From contig OU696583.1 of assembly GCA_916048095.2 (NCBI GenBank), positions 4,948,750 to 5,012,749 of the forward strand: a DNA stretch of 64,000 nucleotides, given 5' to 3'. Below are positions 44,746-55,924 of this stretch, in pieces. The translations under genes and the position numbers were made by a program. How positions within the stretch are numbered: the first letter of the stretch is position 1; each line of letters opens with the position of its first letter. The notes beneath the pieces were generated by a model. It worked only from the letters and a program-made list of their open reading frames with translations. It had not been told where the DNA came from and made no database searches. Source of the DNA: Sacculina carcini. Lineage: Eukaryota > Arthropoda > Thecostraca > Sacculinidae.

Positions 44746-46368
44746 TTACATGCTCATTAACGATTGCCAAATTTCCGCATGCTTCTCTAGGAACATCTTT
44801 GCGATTTCAACTTTTCCTCCTCCCATGGAGATGCTCACATTTTCACTGTGTACACTCTGCTTTGGGCTATACATGCACTTTGGCTCGCTCGTCTTCGTGT
44901 CAACCTGCAAACTCATCTTTGCTCGAGCCTCACTAAGCTCATCTTTGCTCACGAAGTTAGCCTCGTATCGCCCACGTTTATTTTCTACTTGTTCCTCGAT
45001 GTCCTCACTTCTCAGACGCTTGGGTTCTGTCCTTGACACCTTGACACCCGTTTCCTCGTCCTCAATCTTTCTTTTATGTGGCTTTATCTGGGCCTCATCG
45101 GTTTGTGCTAACACTTTTCTCTCTGCGAGGGGCATCTCATCAAAGGTTCTTCGCATCTGGAGCCTTGAGGCGAGAGGGACATCGTCTATGTCATCCTCAT
45201 CACTCGCGTCATCTGATGTTGCATCTAGTTGCTCTGGCGTATCTCTTTGTTCTCGGGTTTCCAGTTGCACTCGACCGGGCCTGACCGGATGTTTCTTCTG
45301 GTAGTACTTGTGATGAATATGCTGCTTGTCTTCTCGAGTGGGCTGCCACACTTCATCTGTGTTTCTCAACCTGAGGTTTTCCACATGCACCGTGTGTGTC
45401 GCACCATTTATTTGATTTCTTATCATGCATGTAACCGGACTCAGGAATGATACTACACGGAAGTTGGGATCCCAAGGTGACGACAGTTTTTCTCTATGTC
45501 CAGCTGGATTACTGTAGTACACGGGATCTCCTGCTTTGAGTACGACTGGTGTCGTTTTCTTGTCATATAGCTCCCGATTCTTTTCGTGCGAGAGAGCCAA
45601 ATGATGTCGCACGTGGTGAAAAGTATGTTGTACATTCTCCATCATCGTTGTAACATAGTCATCTCCGTAGTATTTTTGTGTCGGATTTAATATTGTCTCC
45701 ATCGGTAATATCGGTTCTCGGCCGTAAAGTATGAAGAACGGTGACAGCTGGGTTGTTCCACTCTCGGCTGTCCTGTATGCGGCTAATAACGACGGAATTT
45801 TTGTGTCCCAATTCAAATGTAGTGCACCGGTTGTTTTTGCCAAAAAGTCGTTTTGCACCCTATGGAAGCGTTCTACTTTTGCGTTTTATTGCGGGTGATA
45901 GGTCGACGTCTTTATATGTTTGATATTCCAAAATGTTTCGACTTTCTCTACAATTTCGTTGCAAAATTACAACCCGTTATCGGAAACAATTACTCGCGGA
46001 CAACTGTGCCTTGGCAAAATGTGTCCCATTAACACTTTTGCGACACTTTCAGCCGATTTGTTCGGCACTGGGAAGGATTCGGGATATCCAGAGAAATGGT
46101 CGACGATGTTTATGATAAATCGATTGCCTGAATATGAAACAGGAAAAGGACCGCTGGTGTCTATGGAGATGATTTCGAAAGGATGTTGCGGAATTTGCAT
46201 ATCATGCAATGGTGGCTTCTGCTTTCTCAGCTCTCTCATGTTGCATGGTGTACACGTTTTACAATAATCGATCACATCTCGGTACAAGCCTGGCCAGTAG
46301 AACCTCGTCCGTATTTTTGCGTAGGTTTTATCGATTCCGAAATGTCCCCCGAAAAATCCATTGTGAAA
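44746..46368 (-). pseudogene. pol: Integrase with three in-frame TAA codons and long charged tail
   Basis: Same frame as the RT region, interrupted by TAA at 46371-46369, 45969-45967 and about 45892. There are no frameshifts. Features in order: an H-H-C-C zinc finger ending DYCKTCTPC, first catalytic aspartate in ISIDTSGPFP, second in VIVSDNG, and the catalytic glutamate in NAKVERFHR. The C-terminal domain includes VYYSNPAGHREKLSSPW. The second stop is at the glutamine position of the DNGxQF motif. After about residue 190 of the last frame comes a highly charged tail (DATSDDASDEDDIDDVPLAS, then HKRKIEDEE and EPKRLRSED), which could hold nuclear localisation signals. No chromodomain is fused to it. 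Confidence 0.75.
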
Positions 46369-48929
46369 TTATTCTATTATCGATGGTCTCAGTGTTTTCG
46401 GGACGCACACTTGCAGTCCTGGGAAACGGTTGCAGTGATCTGGGTTTGAAACATGGAAAAGCGTATTATCAATCATAGTATAGTGCCTACCGACATCTGG
46501 CTTGTCATCTTCGGTTTCGAGTGCGGATATTATGCTCGCCAACGAATCATCTTCTTTGTGTAAAGTACAAAGGTTCTTGTTTCTCGACAGGAAGTCACCA
46601 AACTTGTGATGAAAATCGGTGTCATTCTCGGCATCAGGGCAGGGATCGATCTCATATCGCAGCTTAGCTCCTGGTCGTCTATCTGAGTTGATGACATCAA
46701 CGTCACATTCCTGCTCGGATTTGAGTCGCGATAGAGCGTCGGCTACGACGTTCTTAGCACCTGAGATATACTCAACATCACATCCATATTCATCTAACAA
46801 TATCGCCCATCTCTGTACTCGCGGGTTTTTCATTTCAGATGCAAACAGGTACCTTAACGGCTTATGATCGCAGTACACAGTGAACTTCGATCCATACAGG
46901 TAATGTCTGAACTTTTGGCAGGCGAAAACGATAGCAAAACCTTCGCGCTCAATTGTTGGCCATCGTTTCTGCGTCTCGCTCAACTGGTGAGAGAGGAATT
47001 GTATGACACGTTCGCCATCGTCGTGAACCTGTGTCAGCGTTGCTCCGATAGAGTCTTGGCTTGCATCTGTGTATATCTTGTACGGCTTGCTCGTGTCTGG
47101 ATAGGCTAGTATTGGAACTTGCGTTAAGCACTTTCGCAGCTCGTCAAATGCTTCTTGACACTCTTGAGTCCAATGAAATTTCGCGTGTTTTCTGGTCAGT
47201 GCGATCATGGGTTTGGCAATTTTCGCATAGTTGTCAACGAAACGACGGTAATATCCTGTGAGTCCGATGAAAGATCTTATTTCGCGTACGTTCGTTGGAG
47301 GAACCAATTTTTGTATTGCTGAAATTTTCCTTGGGTCTGGCTTTATTCCCTTGGGAGATACGAGATGACCTAAATAATTTATTTCCGGTTTGAGAAATTC
47401 GCATTTGGACATTTTTAGTTTGAGATTGGCTTCGCGTAAACGGTCAAAAACGATGGAAATGTGCCGAATGTGTTCTTCGAAGGTTGGCGAGTATACAATG
47501 AGATCGTCCATGTAAGTAGTACAAAACTTGAACTGAATTCCTTGCAGCACAGTATTCATTAGCTCCGAAAATATAGCAGGTGCACATGCTAATCCAAACG
47601 GCATGTACAGAAAATCGAAACTACCCAAATAACATGTAAACGTCGTTTTTTCTACTGAATCTGGATGCATTGGAATCTGCCAAAAGCCTGATTTTAGGTC
47701 TAGTGATGAAAAATATTGGGCATTCCCAAGTGAACTCAATACGTCGTCAATTCGAGTGATCGGATATGCGTTCTTCCTCGTGTTTTTGTTGAGCTTTCGA
47801 TAATCGACGCACAATCGCTTATTCCCATCCTTTTTGTCTACTATGACTATGGGTGACGCCCACGGTGATCTTGATGTTCTTATTAGTTTGGCGTCGAGCA
47901 AGTCATTAACTTCTTTTTCCACAAAATCTCTCTGACTATATGGCAGCCGATATGGTTGTGATTTGATCGGTGCGTGTTCTCCAGTGTCTATTTTCATCTC
48001 CACAATGTCTGTTTTTCCCAAATCTTTATTCGAGCGAGCAAACAGATCTCTGTTGTGTTCTATAAGCGCTGTTATCTCGTGTCGTTCAGTGCGTTTTAGA
48101 TGTGACATATCTGGCAACTCCCAGGCTTCTTCTTTATTTCGCTGATCTTCGACTGATGCTACGGTGTAGTTTGCCAATGGTTCGGCGTAGCCGATAACAA
48201 GGTTGGCTGGAAGAGTCTGAGATCGGGATGAGTTGTTGGCTAGATACATGCTCAACATTTTTCGCTGATCTGCTCTCGTTATCACTGACATTACCGACAA
48301 GTTTGGTTCGTTCTTGAATATTGGCAAATTGCTGTCAAATCGTACAACGATGTCAGTTTCAATCATGTTCTTTGATGTGACATACGACATGCAGCCTTCT
48401 ACTGATGAACGAGGAGGGATAGTTACTTTATCGATCAGTCGCACCAGTGATCCTGCGCACGTTTTTGTTCGTGATTTTGGTTTCAATGATATTACGTTGT
48501 CGCCGATACACAGAGTTTTGTTACCGAAGTTCAGCGTCACACCATACGCTGAAAAGAAATCTACTCCCAATATGCAATCATATTTCAAACCGACCACGAC
48601 TCTGAATCTATAATTGTCCGAGAATTTCGCCAATCTTATGCATACTTCTGCACTTCCCACATTGTCTAGGGCTTTTCCAGAAGCCCCAATCAGTTTTACA
48701 TCCGGAATATTACAAAACTTGTATTCATCTTTGTCAAGCTTATCGAGAAAAGCTTTTGATATCAGAGACACATCGCATCCTGAATCTATCAAAACGTCGG
48801 CCCTGTGGCGGCCAAAAAAACAGAAACATGTTGGGGTATCGTTACGAACATTTACTGACGCTACTTTCAATGGACCATTATACTGCTCTTTCGCCACACC
48901 CAGGCTGGTCCTACCGGTGGGCGGCGCTA
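46369..48929 (-). CDS. pol: Pol: protease, reverse transcriptase, RNase H
   Basis: An open frame of about 850 codons with no ATG near its start; it is entered by -1 frameshifting from gag at 48930-48936. Counting from GTG at 48897: protease DSG at 38-40 (VLIDSGCDVSLIS), with GVDFFSAYGV later; RT from about 280 with SPWASPIVIVDKKDG, SSLDLKSGFWQIPM, YMPFGLACAPAIF, catalytic YMDD at 462-465 and FIGLTGYYRRFV; RNase H with YTDASQDSIGATL (610-613), EREGFAIVFA (651) and VADALSRLK (aspartate 720). All catalytic residues are present. The order and wording are typical of Ty3/gypsy. The frame ends at a premature TAA before the integrase zinc finger. The product would copy element RNA inside capsids. Confidence 0.85.
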
Positions 48930-49998
48930 GTTTCCCGTCTGACTCGGCTCATTCACTTGTGATTGTGTTCTGCATTGTCTCCCGATATGCCCTATTTTTC
49001 CACATAGATAACATATGGGCTGGCCTTGATCTGTCCACCTGTATCGAAATTTACCCACTGGCTGCCGTTGCAGCTGATTTGAGTCGTACCTCGATTCGTG
49101 CGCAATCCTGTTGATATTTCTACTTTCTGCTGGTGTGTTTGGTCTCAAATCCGGAAATTGTTGCTGTCTCTGTTCGCGCCTATCTCTGCGTGGAAATGCA
49201 TTAGAATGCGTGCGCGGAGGGTATGCTGTTCGTTGGTGGAAACGAGGGAGTATAGCTGGAGTGTTCGCTGATGAATTCGCAATAGTTTGACAAAGTTTCG
49301 AAATGCTTTCTGTCAACGAGCATATATTTTTCTCGATTGCATCTAGCTTGGCTTCCTGGATTATATCTACATCCATCGGTTCTGGCTCGTTTTGACCTCT
49401 GAACAGTGTGTATGTTCTCTCTGTTTTTTTAGCTTCTACAGCATGATCTATTGCCTCCTGCAGTGTTGTTATTTTACGCTTGATCAGCGAGCGTGCGATG
49501 CTGTCAATTGCTATTCCTTTGAGAAATATCTCCACAAGTGCTAACTGTGCGTCTGGAGCGTCAGGGTTCTCGAATGCATCTAGCGAAAGTTACAGTATTC
49601 TTTCTGCAAAGTTTTGTAGGGGTTCACTTTTGTGCTGCTTGAGATACCTGAGCTTTTCGCGTGCCCCCTGTGAGCTACATACTTCACTGTATCTGTTTTT
49701 TGAGGAGCTGCCTCAATCTTGACCATGTCATGCTGTGAGTATTTGTCATTTTCCGGTGGGCAAATTTAACCGCTGGTCCCCCTAGAGTCCTTAGTGCTAC
49801 ATTCAACAGTTGAGCATCATTCAATTGTAGCGAAAGATTGTTGATATCTGAAACCCAGTTCTGAAATTTCACCGGACTTTCCCCTGAAAATGATCGGACG
49901 TGGCTTGCAAAACTGTTTACTTTGAGCTCATTTACTATGTCAGTTAGCGCTTGTGCCATCATAACTGGTTCACTTGATTCGATCATGCTCTCAATCAA
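48927..49998 (-). pseudogene. gag: gag, with one frameshift and one stop
   Basis: Likely start ATG at 49998. The first part (49684-49998) encodes a capsid-like helical segment: VRSFSGESPVKFQNWVSDIN and LRTLGGPAVKFAHRK. It breaks at a run of six A near 49690 and continues in another frame with SEPLQNFAERIL, a TAA, then LDAFENPDAPDAQLALVEIF. The last part (48927-49535) is open: KGIAIDSIARSLIKRKITTL, EPMDVDIIQEAKLDAIEKN, an Arg/Gln/Asn-rich region, a single zinc knuckle CYLCGKIGHIGRQC, and the C-terminus overlapping the slippery site. The fold order is that of Ty3/gypsy Gag, which forms the capsid and binds RNA. The upstream leader to 50190 is non-coding. Confidence 0.75.
48930..48936 (-). promoter_or_regulatory. 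-1 ribosomal frameshift site GGGAAAC
   Basis: On the minus strand the gag frame reads ACG-GGA-AAC-TAG, so the heptamer G-GGA-AAC fits the X-XXY-YYZ rule and is followed directly by the gag stop. Slipping back one base puts the ribosome in the pol frame, which is open into protease without interruption. A GC-rich segment downstream (GCGCCGCCCACC … GGGTGTGGCG) could form the stimulatory hairpin. The same heptamer is used at gag-pro in some mammalian retroviruses. Confidence 0.75.
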
Positions 49999-50190
49999 CT
50001 ATTTGTAACACTTAAAGCGTCAATTACAATACGTATAAATGGCTCTGATAAGGAGAAAAGAATTGTCACATACCCTCGATGCAGAAAGCTTGTGCGCACT
50101 TGTATGGTCCCCGAGTTGGTCGTTCCGGACTGGTTCTTCTGTTCTCCTGTTGTTGTTGGTCTTCTTTGTTCCTTGCTCTTGTTGGCGATG

Positions 50191-50422
50191 ATGTTCGCAT
50201 TTTTCAGGGTTCATTTTGACTTTTCACCGCTATAACTTTTTTTGGTTTAATTTTTAAAATTAAAAATTTAGCCTACATTGTAGACAAGAAAATGTCCAAC
50301 ATGATGGTATAAATTGTTAGCAGGTACGCCAAGTGATGGCCGAGTAGCAGCTGATAGAATATGGACCAAGGAGGGTGGGACACACAGACACACAGACAGA
50401 GGATCTCTTTTATATATATAGA
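50191..50422 (-). mobile_element. Helitron 5' end (outer part of composite)
   Basis: TCTATATATATAAAAGAG at 50422, then a CTG/TG tract, CCTTGGTCCATATTC and the leader ending CCCTGAAAAATGCGAA, after which sequence switches to the retroviral leader. The 5' TC directly follows CTAG of the next Helitron with no base between. Confidence 0.8.
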
Positions 50423-53400
50423 CTAGCATTAAAACCCGCCCGTTGTGCGGAGTAATTCATAACATGAAATTCATATTCAATTCATAAAAAATATGGAAAA
50501 TTAAAAATGAAATAGGGGACACTCATAAAAATATTAATCAATTGAAAATTATAAGTTTAATTATTTTTATTTCGACAAAATATTTCCCCTCAGTCCGCCT
50601 TAGTCATTTTCACACCCGCCCGTCGTGCTGAATAATTCAGAACTCGAACACGATTCGTTCTGGATCTTGAAATCAAATCCATTGGTCTTGTGTATGGATT
50701 AATTCTACAGGGGAAATCGAACGTTCTATTGTCTATAGTTGCTGCCCGCGGAGCATTTATATTTGTTAAAAAAATTACCTTCTTTTAAATGAACCATTTG
50801 AAAATATTAACTAAAAAATGTAAACACTTTTTTTTAAGCCCGCCCGTCGTGCGGAACAATTCATACAACAAAATTCATATTAAATCCATAAAATATAATG
50901 AATACAAATTGAAAAGCAAAAAATGTAACCTATAAATATCTTAACCAATAGAAAAGTCTAAATGTGAATATTTTCGTTAATATTTTGACAAATATTATCC
51001 CTCAACCCGCCTGATATATAAATCTGCCCGTCGTGTGGTATAATTCAGAACACAAACACGAAAAAAACAATGAAAGATGATGACTATATTTATTACTTAA
51101 CATCATTCCCCAACATCATTTGCTTAAGTACTATTTTACTTTTACCGCTATAATATTTATTGCTAAAATTCATATATTTCCCGCTATCATTAAAACCCAA
51201 TATAACCTGAGTCAAACCTACCCAACCCAACCCAACCCAACCATCCAATCTTGACCGCACTCAGCCTAGTCTGAGGTGATTGAACTTATTAGTTTGTGAT
51301 CACAAAATATACTGATGCGAGCATAATTTGTAATCAGAAGACTGAGATTATCTACCCCAGGGGTCCCAAACACGCGTCCCACCAATACTTTTCTCTCAAC
51401 CCGCCAATATAGTATCGGGACCAAACTGTAAGGCAGCTAAATTCACATTTGTTGCATAATGCGATATAATTATACACCATTATCATATTATCTCATAATT
51501 CCCGGTTAATGCTTCCACTAATGCATCATATTCATACAGTTGTTATTTTTTGGATTACACCGATATTACAGCCCTTGATATTACAGCCGATATTATATTA
51601 TGCAATCTATACTCTACTACGTATTGTTCCTAATACATATATCATCAAATCGCAAAAGATATTTAAATGTTCACATCATTCTCCAACATCATTTGCTTAA
51701 GAGCCATTCTACTTTTATCGCTAGAATATTTACTGCTAGCAAAATATCATATACCTCGCTATCATTTAAACCCACTCTTTATATATACATTTAAGCCCGC
51801 CCGTCGTGCGGAACAGTTCATAGAATATAGTGAATATTCAATTCATAAACAATTAGTGCAAATTGAAAAAAACCCATATAAACGTTTTAGCCAATATAAA
51901 AGTCTCAATGTGAAATTTATGTTTCAATTTAGAAAACATGTTTTTCCACAACCTGCCTCATATTTAAAGCTGCCCGTCGTGCGGAATGATTCAGAACTCA
52001 AACACGAAACAAACACAAAGAAAATTGATGAAGAACGACCAATAGAAAAAGTCAAATTTGTAAATTCTTGTTTTAATTATTGTCGAAGTTTTTTCCCTCA
52101 ACACTGCTCAAATTCTCACCCGTCCTTCGTGTGTAGTAATTCAGAAGTGTAACACTATCAAAACAATGAAACTTTCTCTCATCTCTATAATTCCAGATTT
52201 ATGCTTCCGCTAAAACAGCATATGCATATAGTTGGCATTGCATGATATTACAACCCATATCCTTATGCAACTTAAGCGTATGCTACTTGAAATTAAACCA
52301 ATTAAATTACACAGTAAAATTCAGTAGTTTACTTTGTTCCCAGTAGCATTTTACCCGCTCGTCGTGCGGAACAATTCATGTGTAAATATTGAGGACAATA
52401 ATGACTTTCTATTCAGTATAGTGTAGCATTAATTAAACTGTACCCAATAAAACCACACCATCCATGCTTGGAGCTAATATGATGCATTCTTAATTGTGAT
52501 TGGGCTTCAGTGAAATTTAATCGGTGTATATTCCTGTGTAATCGCAAGTGCGCATAATAGCTGTCAAATTGACAATATGTCTTTTTGAATTTACACTGCC
52601 GTAACTTCCTTCAGATACACTTTGGAAAATTACAAATTATACCGTATTGTAGAAAACAAGATTTCTAGCACGATGGTATAATTTATTTTTATGTATAACA
52701 AATAGTTACTGAGAAATAGTAGAAAAATGAATTAATTTTAGACGCCCGTTGTTCAAGTGTAATTTTGGATGTATTTGAGAATTTTGCCAATTTTACACGT
52801 TTTTTGTATCATTTATGGGTATAAATTATAGCTTATCTTGTAGAACACAAAATTCTCTACACAGTAGTATATTCCTGTGTAATCGAAAGTGCGTCAATTG
52901 TGATTGGACTTCAGTGAAATTAAATCAGTGTATATTCATGTGTAATCGCAAGTGCGCATAAGAGCTGTCAAATTGGCAACATGACATTTTGACTTTACAC
53001 CGCCGTAACTTCCTTTAGATACACTTTGGAAAATTAAAAATTGTACCGTATTGTAGAAAACAAAATTTCTAGCACGATGGTATAATTTATTGTAATGTGT
53101 GACAAATATTTCTTGAGAAATAGGTAGAAAAATTAATTAATTTTAATCACCCGGTGTTCAAGTGTAATTTTGGATGTATTTGAGAATTTTGCCAATTTTA
53201 CACGTTTTTTGTATCATTTGTGGGTACAAATTATAAATGTTCTTATAGAACACAAAATTATCTACATAGTAGTATAATTTTTATAGCTGTACCATTGCTG
53301 GTTTATGAGGAATAGATAGCGAAATATTGACCAAAATATTCACGTTATTTTTGCTATTTTTGCCTTTTTGCCTTTTTGTCATTTACACTTCACACCGCCG

Positions 53401-53975
53401 TAACTTTTGTTTAATACACTTTGGAAAATTAAAAATTATACCGTGTTGTAGATAACGAAATTCCCAGCATGATGGTACTATTTATTTAGATATGTGATTA
53501 TTAGTTTTTGAGAAATAGAGAAAAAAGTATAGAAAATCGGACGCGTGGAGTTTAAATATAATTTTGAATGTATATTGAATTTTTTTCCATTTTACATGTT
53601 TTATATTCAATTTCTGGGTATAAATTATAATTCGTTGAGTAGAAAAAAAAATTTCTACACAGTGGTATAATTTGTATAGTTGTACCATTGCTGGTTTAGG
53701 AGGAGTAGTCTTCAGAAAATTGACCAAAATTTTCGCATTTTTCAGGGTTCATTTTGTCTTTTTACCGTTATAACGTTTTTTTGTTTCATTTTTGAAATTT
53801 AATTTAATTATTTAAATTTAATCTAAAGTGTAGACAAGAAAATTTCCAACGTGATGGTATATATTGTTAGCGGGTACGCCAAGTGGTGGCCGAGTATTAG
53901 CTGATAGAAAATGTACCAAGGATGGTGAACACACAGACACACACACACACAGAGGATCTCTTTTATATATATAGA
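50423..53975 (-). mobile_element. Non-autonomous Helitron, complete copy, tandem with next
   Basis: Minus strand from TC (53975-53974, host A before) to CTAG (50426-50423). Internal order is as in the 891-4510 copy, including the ATTATCTCATAATTCCCGG block, GTTACGGCGGTG units and repeated GC-rich motifs. At its 3' end the next base is the T of the downstream Helitron's TC, so the two are head to tail without spacer. No coding sequence is present. Confidence 0.85.
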
Positions 53976-54039
53976 TATAGATGTACACACATATACACAC
54001 AAACATATACATACATACACACACACATATATATATATA

Positions 54040-54092
<53 letters not shown>

Positions 54093-54189
54093 TACTACAT
54101 ATACTATATACTATATATATATATATACTACATATATATATAGTCAATGTATATATATATATGTGTGTGTATATATATATGTATATATA
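53976..54189. repeat. TA/CA microsatellite cluster
   Basis: CA tracts, then (TA)n at about 54026-54085, with shorter TA runs up to 54189. The open frames rich in Tyr/Ile here translate the repeat. Confidence 0.9.
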
Positions 54190-54812
54190 TAAGTTCACAC
54201 CCATCCTTCGTGTGTAGTAATTCAGAAGTGTAACACTATCAAAACAATGAAACCTGTCATCTCTATAATTCCAGATTTATGCGTCCGCTAAAACAGCATA
54301 TTCATATAGTGGCATTGCATGATATTACAACCCATATCCTTATGCAGCTTAAGCTTATGCAACTTGAAATTAAACCAATTAAATTATACAGTAAAATTCA
54401 GTAGTTAACTTTGTTCCCAGTAGTATTTTACCCGACCATCGGGCGGAACAATTCATGTGTAAATATTGAGGACAATGAAGACTTTCTATTCAGTATAGTG
54501 TAGCATTAATTAAACTGTACGCAATAAAACCACACCATCCATGCTTGGAGCTAATATAATGCATTCTTAACCCTGCGTTGCCCCATCATTCAAAATAGAA
54601 AAAGAAAATACTGTTCACTAAGATTCACCACCAATGTCTGCTGTTCACTTAGATTCACTACCATTGTCTGCATTCTCGCACTCGGTGCAGGTCACACGCA
54701 TCTTGCGGTGATCACTGCTTCATTTTTCTTGCAGGTGCTAGAAAACATTTTTTCCACAACCCGCCTCATATTTAAAGCTACTCATCGTGCGGAATAATTC
54801 AGAACTCAAGGC
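54190..54812 (-). mobile_element. Helitron internal fragments
   Basis: 54190-54575 matches the internal region containing CCATCCTTCGTGTGTAGTAA and CCATCCATGCTTGGAGCTAA. After about 160 bases of other sequence (containing the repeated phrase GTTCACTTAGATTCAC-like at 54620-54665), a short piece at 54735-54812 with ACCCGCCTCATATTTAAAGC returns to the family. Neither terminus is present. Confidence 0.65.
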
Positions 54813-55924
54813 GTGCGTGGGGCAGTGATGCCCACACGCGTCTGTCTGTTATATAATTTAGTCTTTTTAGTTTTGCTACAAGCTATTTCGGCTCTTTTTG
54901 TTTGGAAGTGGTTTTTGTCTACGTCTCTTCTTTTTTTACCCGGCTTCAGCAGCGGAGACAGTTCCCTCCAGTTTTAGCAGTGGCCTGGAAGATTTGGTGG
55001 GGTACACGGCGGCGTGTCAGGTTGGTGTGCAGGGGGACGGCAGGAGAGTATGGTACCGGCAGGAGGCAGCGGGGGAGCTGCGACCGAGGTTTGCTCGTCT
55101 TCCCGCCTGCACTGGTGTTAGACTCGTCGCCGGGCAGATAGAAGATCGCTGGTGGAGGCTGCTGGTGCTGGAGGGCATGTGAGAGTAGGGAGTTGCTGAA
55201 GCCGGAGGAGAAATGACGATCGACGATGACGGTGCGGCTCGCGTGTGCGGCTTAGTCACAACTTTCTGCGGCAGGGTGCTGAAGAGCACCGGTGTCGGCG
55301 GGAGCATAGTGGGTGCTGGGGTCGATATGTTGTGCCCTGTCGCGGCAGCCGGTGATGAAGAAGACGACAGGCTGCGGCAGAGCACTGAAGAGCACAGGTG
55401 TAGGCGGGAGCGTGGTGGACGCTGGGGCCTACCGTGTTGTGCCTCGCCGCAGCCACGGTGTTTGCGTCTGGTGGAGGCCATCGTCGGGGTTGGTTGTTTT
55501 TGTTTGTTTGTTATGCGTTTTTTATTGTATGTTCTTTAGTTAATGTGTCTTTATAAACAGGTGGAGGTGTGGTGTGATCGTGTGCAGTGATAGAGAGAGT
55601 ATGTATGAGAGATTGTGTCTGAGTGCGTGAACGTATTACTGTGTCTGTGTGATCGTGTATAGCTGAATTGTGTATCGCGTGCGAGATTGTGTGAGTGATT
55701 GTACATAGTTGTGTCGGTGTATGTGTGTGCTTGTTTTGTGTTTATGCCCCGCGGCGGCGAGCGACTGACCGGCTCCCGCTGATTGGTTGTTTCAGTGGAT
55801 GTAAGGCCTGTGCCTGTGGGTGTGTGTGTGTGCTCCCGTATGTCACGGTGTGAGCGAGAGTCGTGTTCGTGGTGCGGTTGTGGCGTGACGTCTTGTAGGA
55901 GCGCGTGGGGCAGTGATTTGCAGC
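54813..55924. other. GC- and GT-rich stretch, no gene recognised
   Basis: Composition differs from the AT-rich surroundings. Several overlapping open frames of 66-154 residues exist on both strands, a sign of high GC rather than coding; none has a recognisable domain. Imperfect internal repeats occur (CTGAAGAGCAC near 55282 and 55386). A GTGCGTGGGGCAGTGAT phrase at 54818 recurs at 55905. It may be non-coding sequence linked to the Penelope element. Confidence 0.45.

Larger units (their letters stand above)
40353..50190 (-). mobile_element. Ty3/gypsy retrovirus-like element with env and chromodomain ORFs
   Basis: Minus-strand order: leader, gag (frameshifted), -1 slippery site, protease-RT-RNase H, integrase with in-frame stops, env, two chromodomain-like frames, and about 1 kb of 3' sequence with a possible promoter. 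It lies inside Helitron sequence at both ends. No second copy of the terminal sequence was found on the gag side, so the 5' LTR seems to be missing; the element could not be replicating as it stands. RT and integrase features are Ty3/gypsy and the env is of the baculovirus F type found in insect errantivirus-like elements. Confidence 0.75.
38290..50422 (-). mobile_element. Composite Helitron carrying a retrovirus-like element
   Basis: On the minus strand the 5' end is TC at 50422-50421 and the 3' end CTAG at 38293-38290, followed by T. The outer parts are ordinary family sequence: 232 bases at the 5' side (leader, CTG tract) and about 2,060 bases at the 3' side. Compared with the copy at 891-4510, positions corresponding to about 1193-3032 are missing and replaced by 40353-50190. 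No target-site duplication is evident at the two inner joins (GGATTA|TGTAGTC and GATGATG|TTCGCAT). The outer termini agree with one element, but two Helitron fragments bracketing an unrelated insertion cannot be excluded. Confidence 0.6.

Noticed and set aside
45850..46380. Reassigned TAA codons (reading as glutamine)
   Set aside because: Other intact frames here, including env, end at TAA, and frameshifts in neighbouring genes show ordinary decay.
40353..50190. A complete provirus with two LTRs
   Set aside because: No copy of the 3' terminal sequence was found on the gag side, and the 5' boundary is a direct switch into Helitron sequence within the leader.
54890..55545. Overlapping frames up to 154 residues on both strands
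   Set aside because: High GC creates long open frames in several phases at once; none has a recognisable domain.
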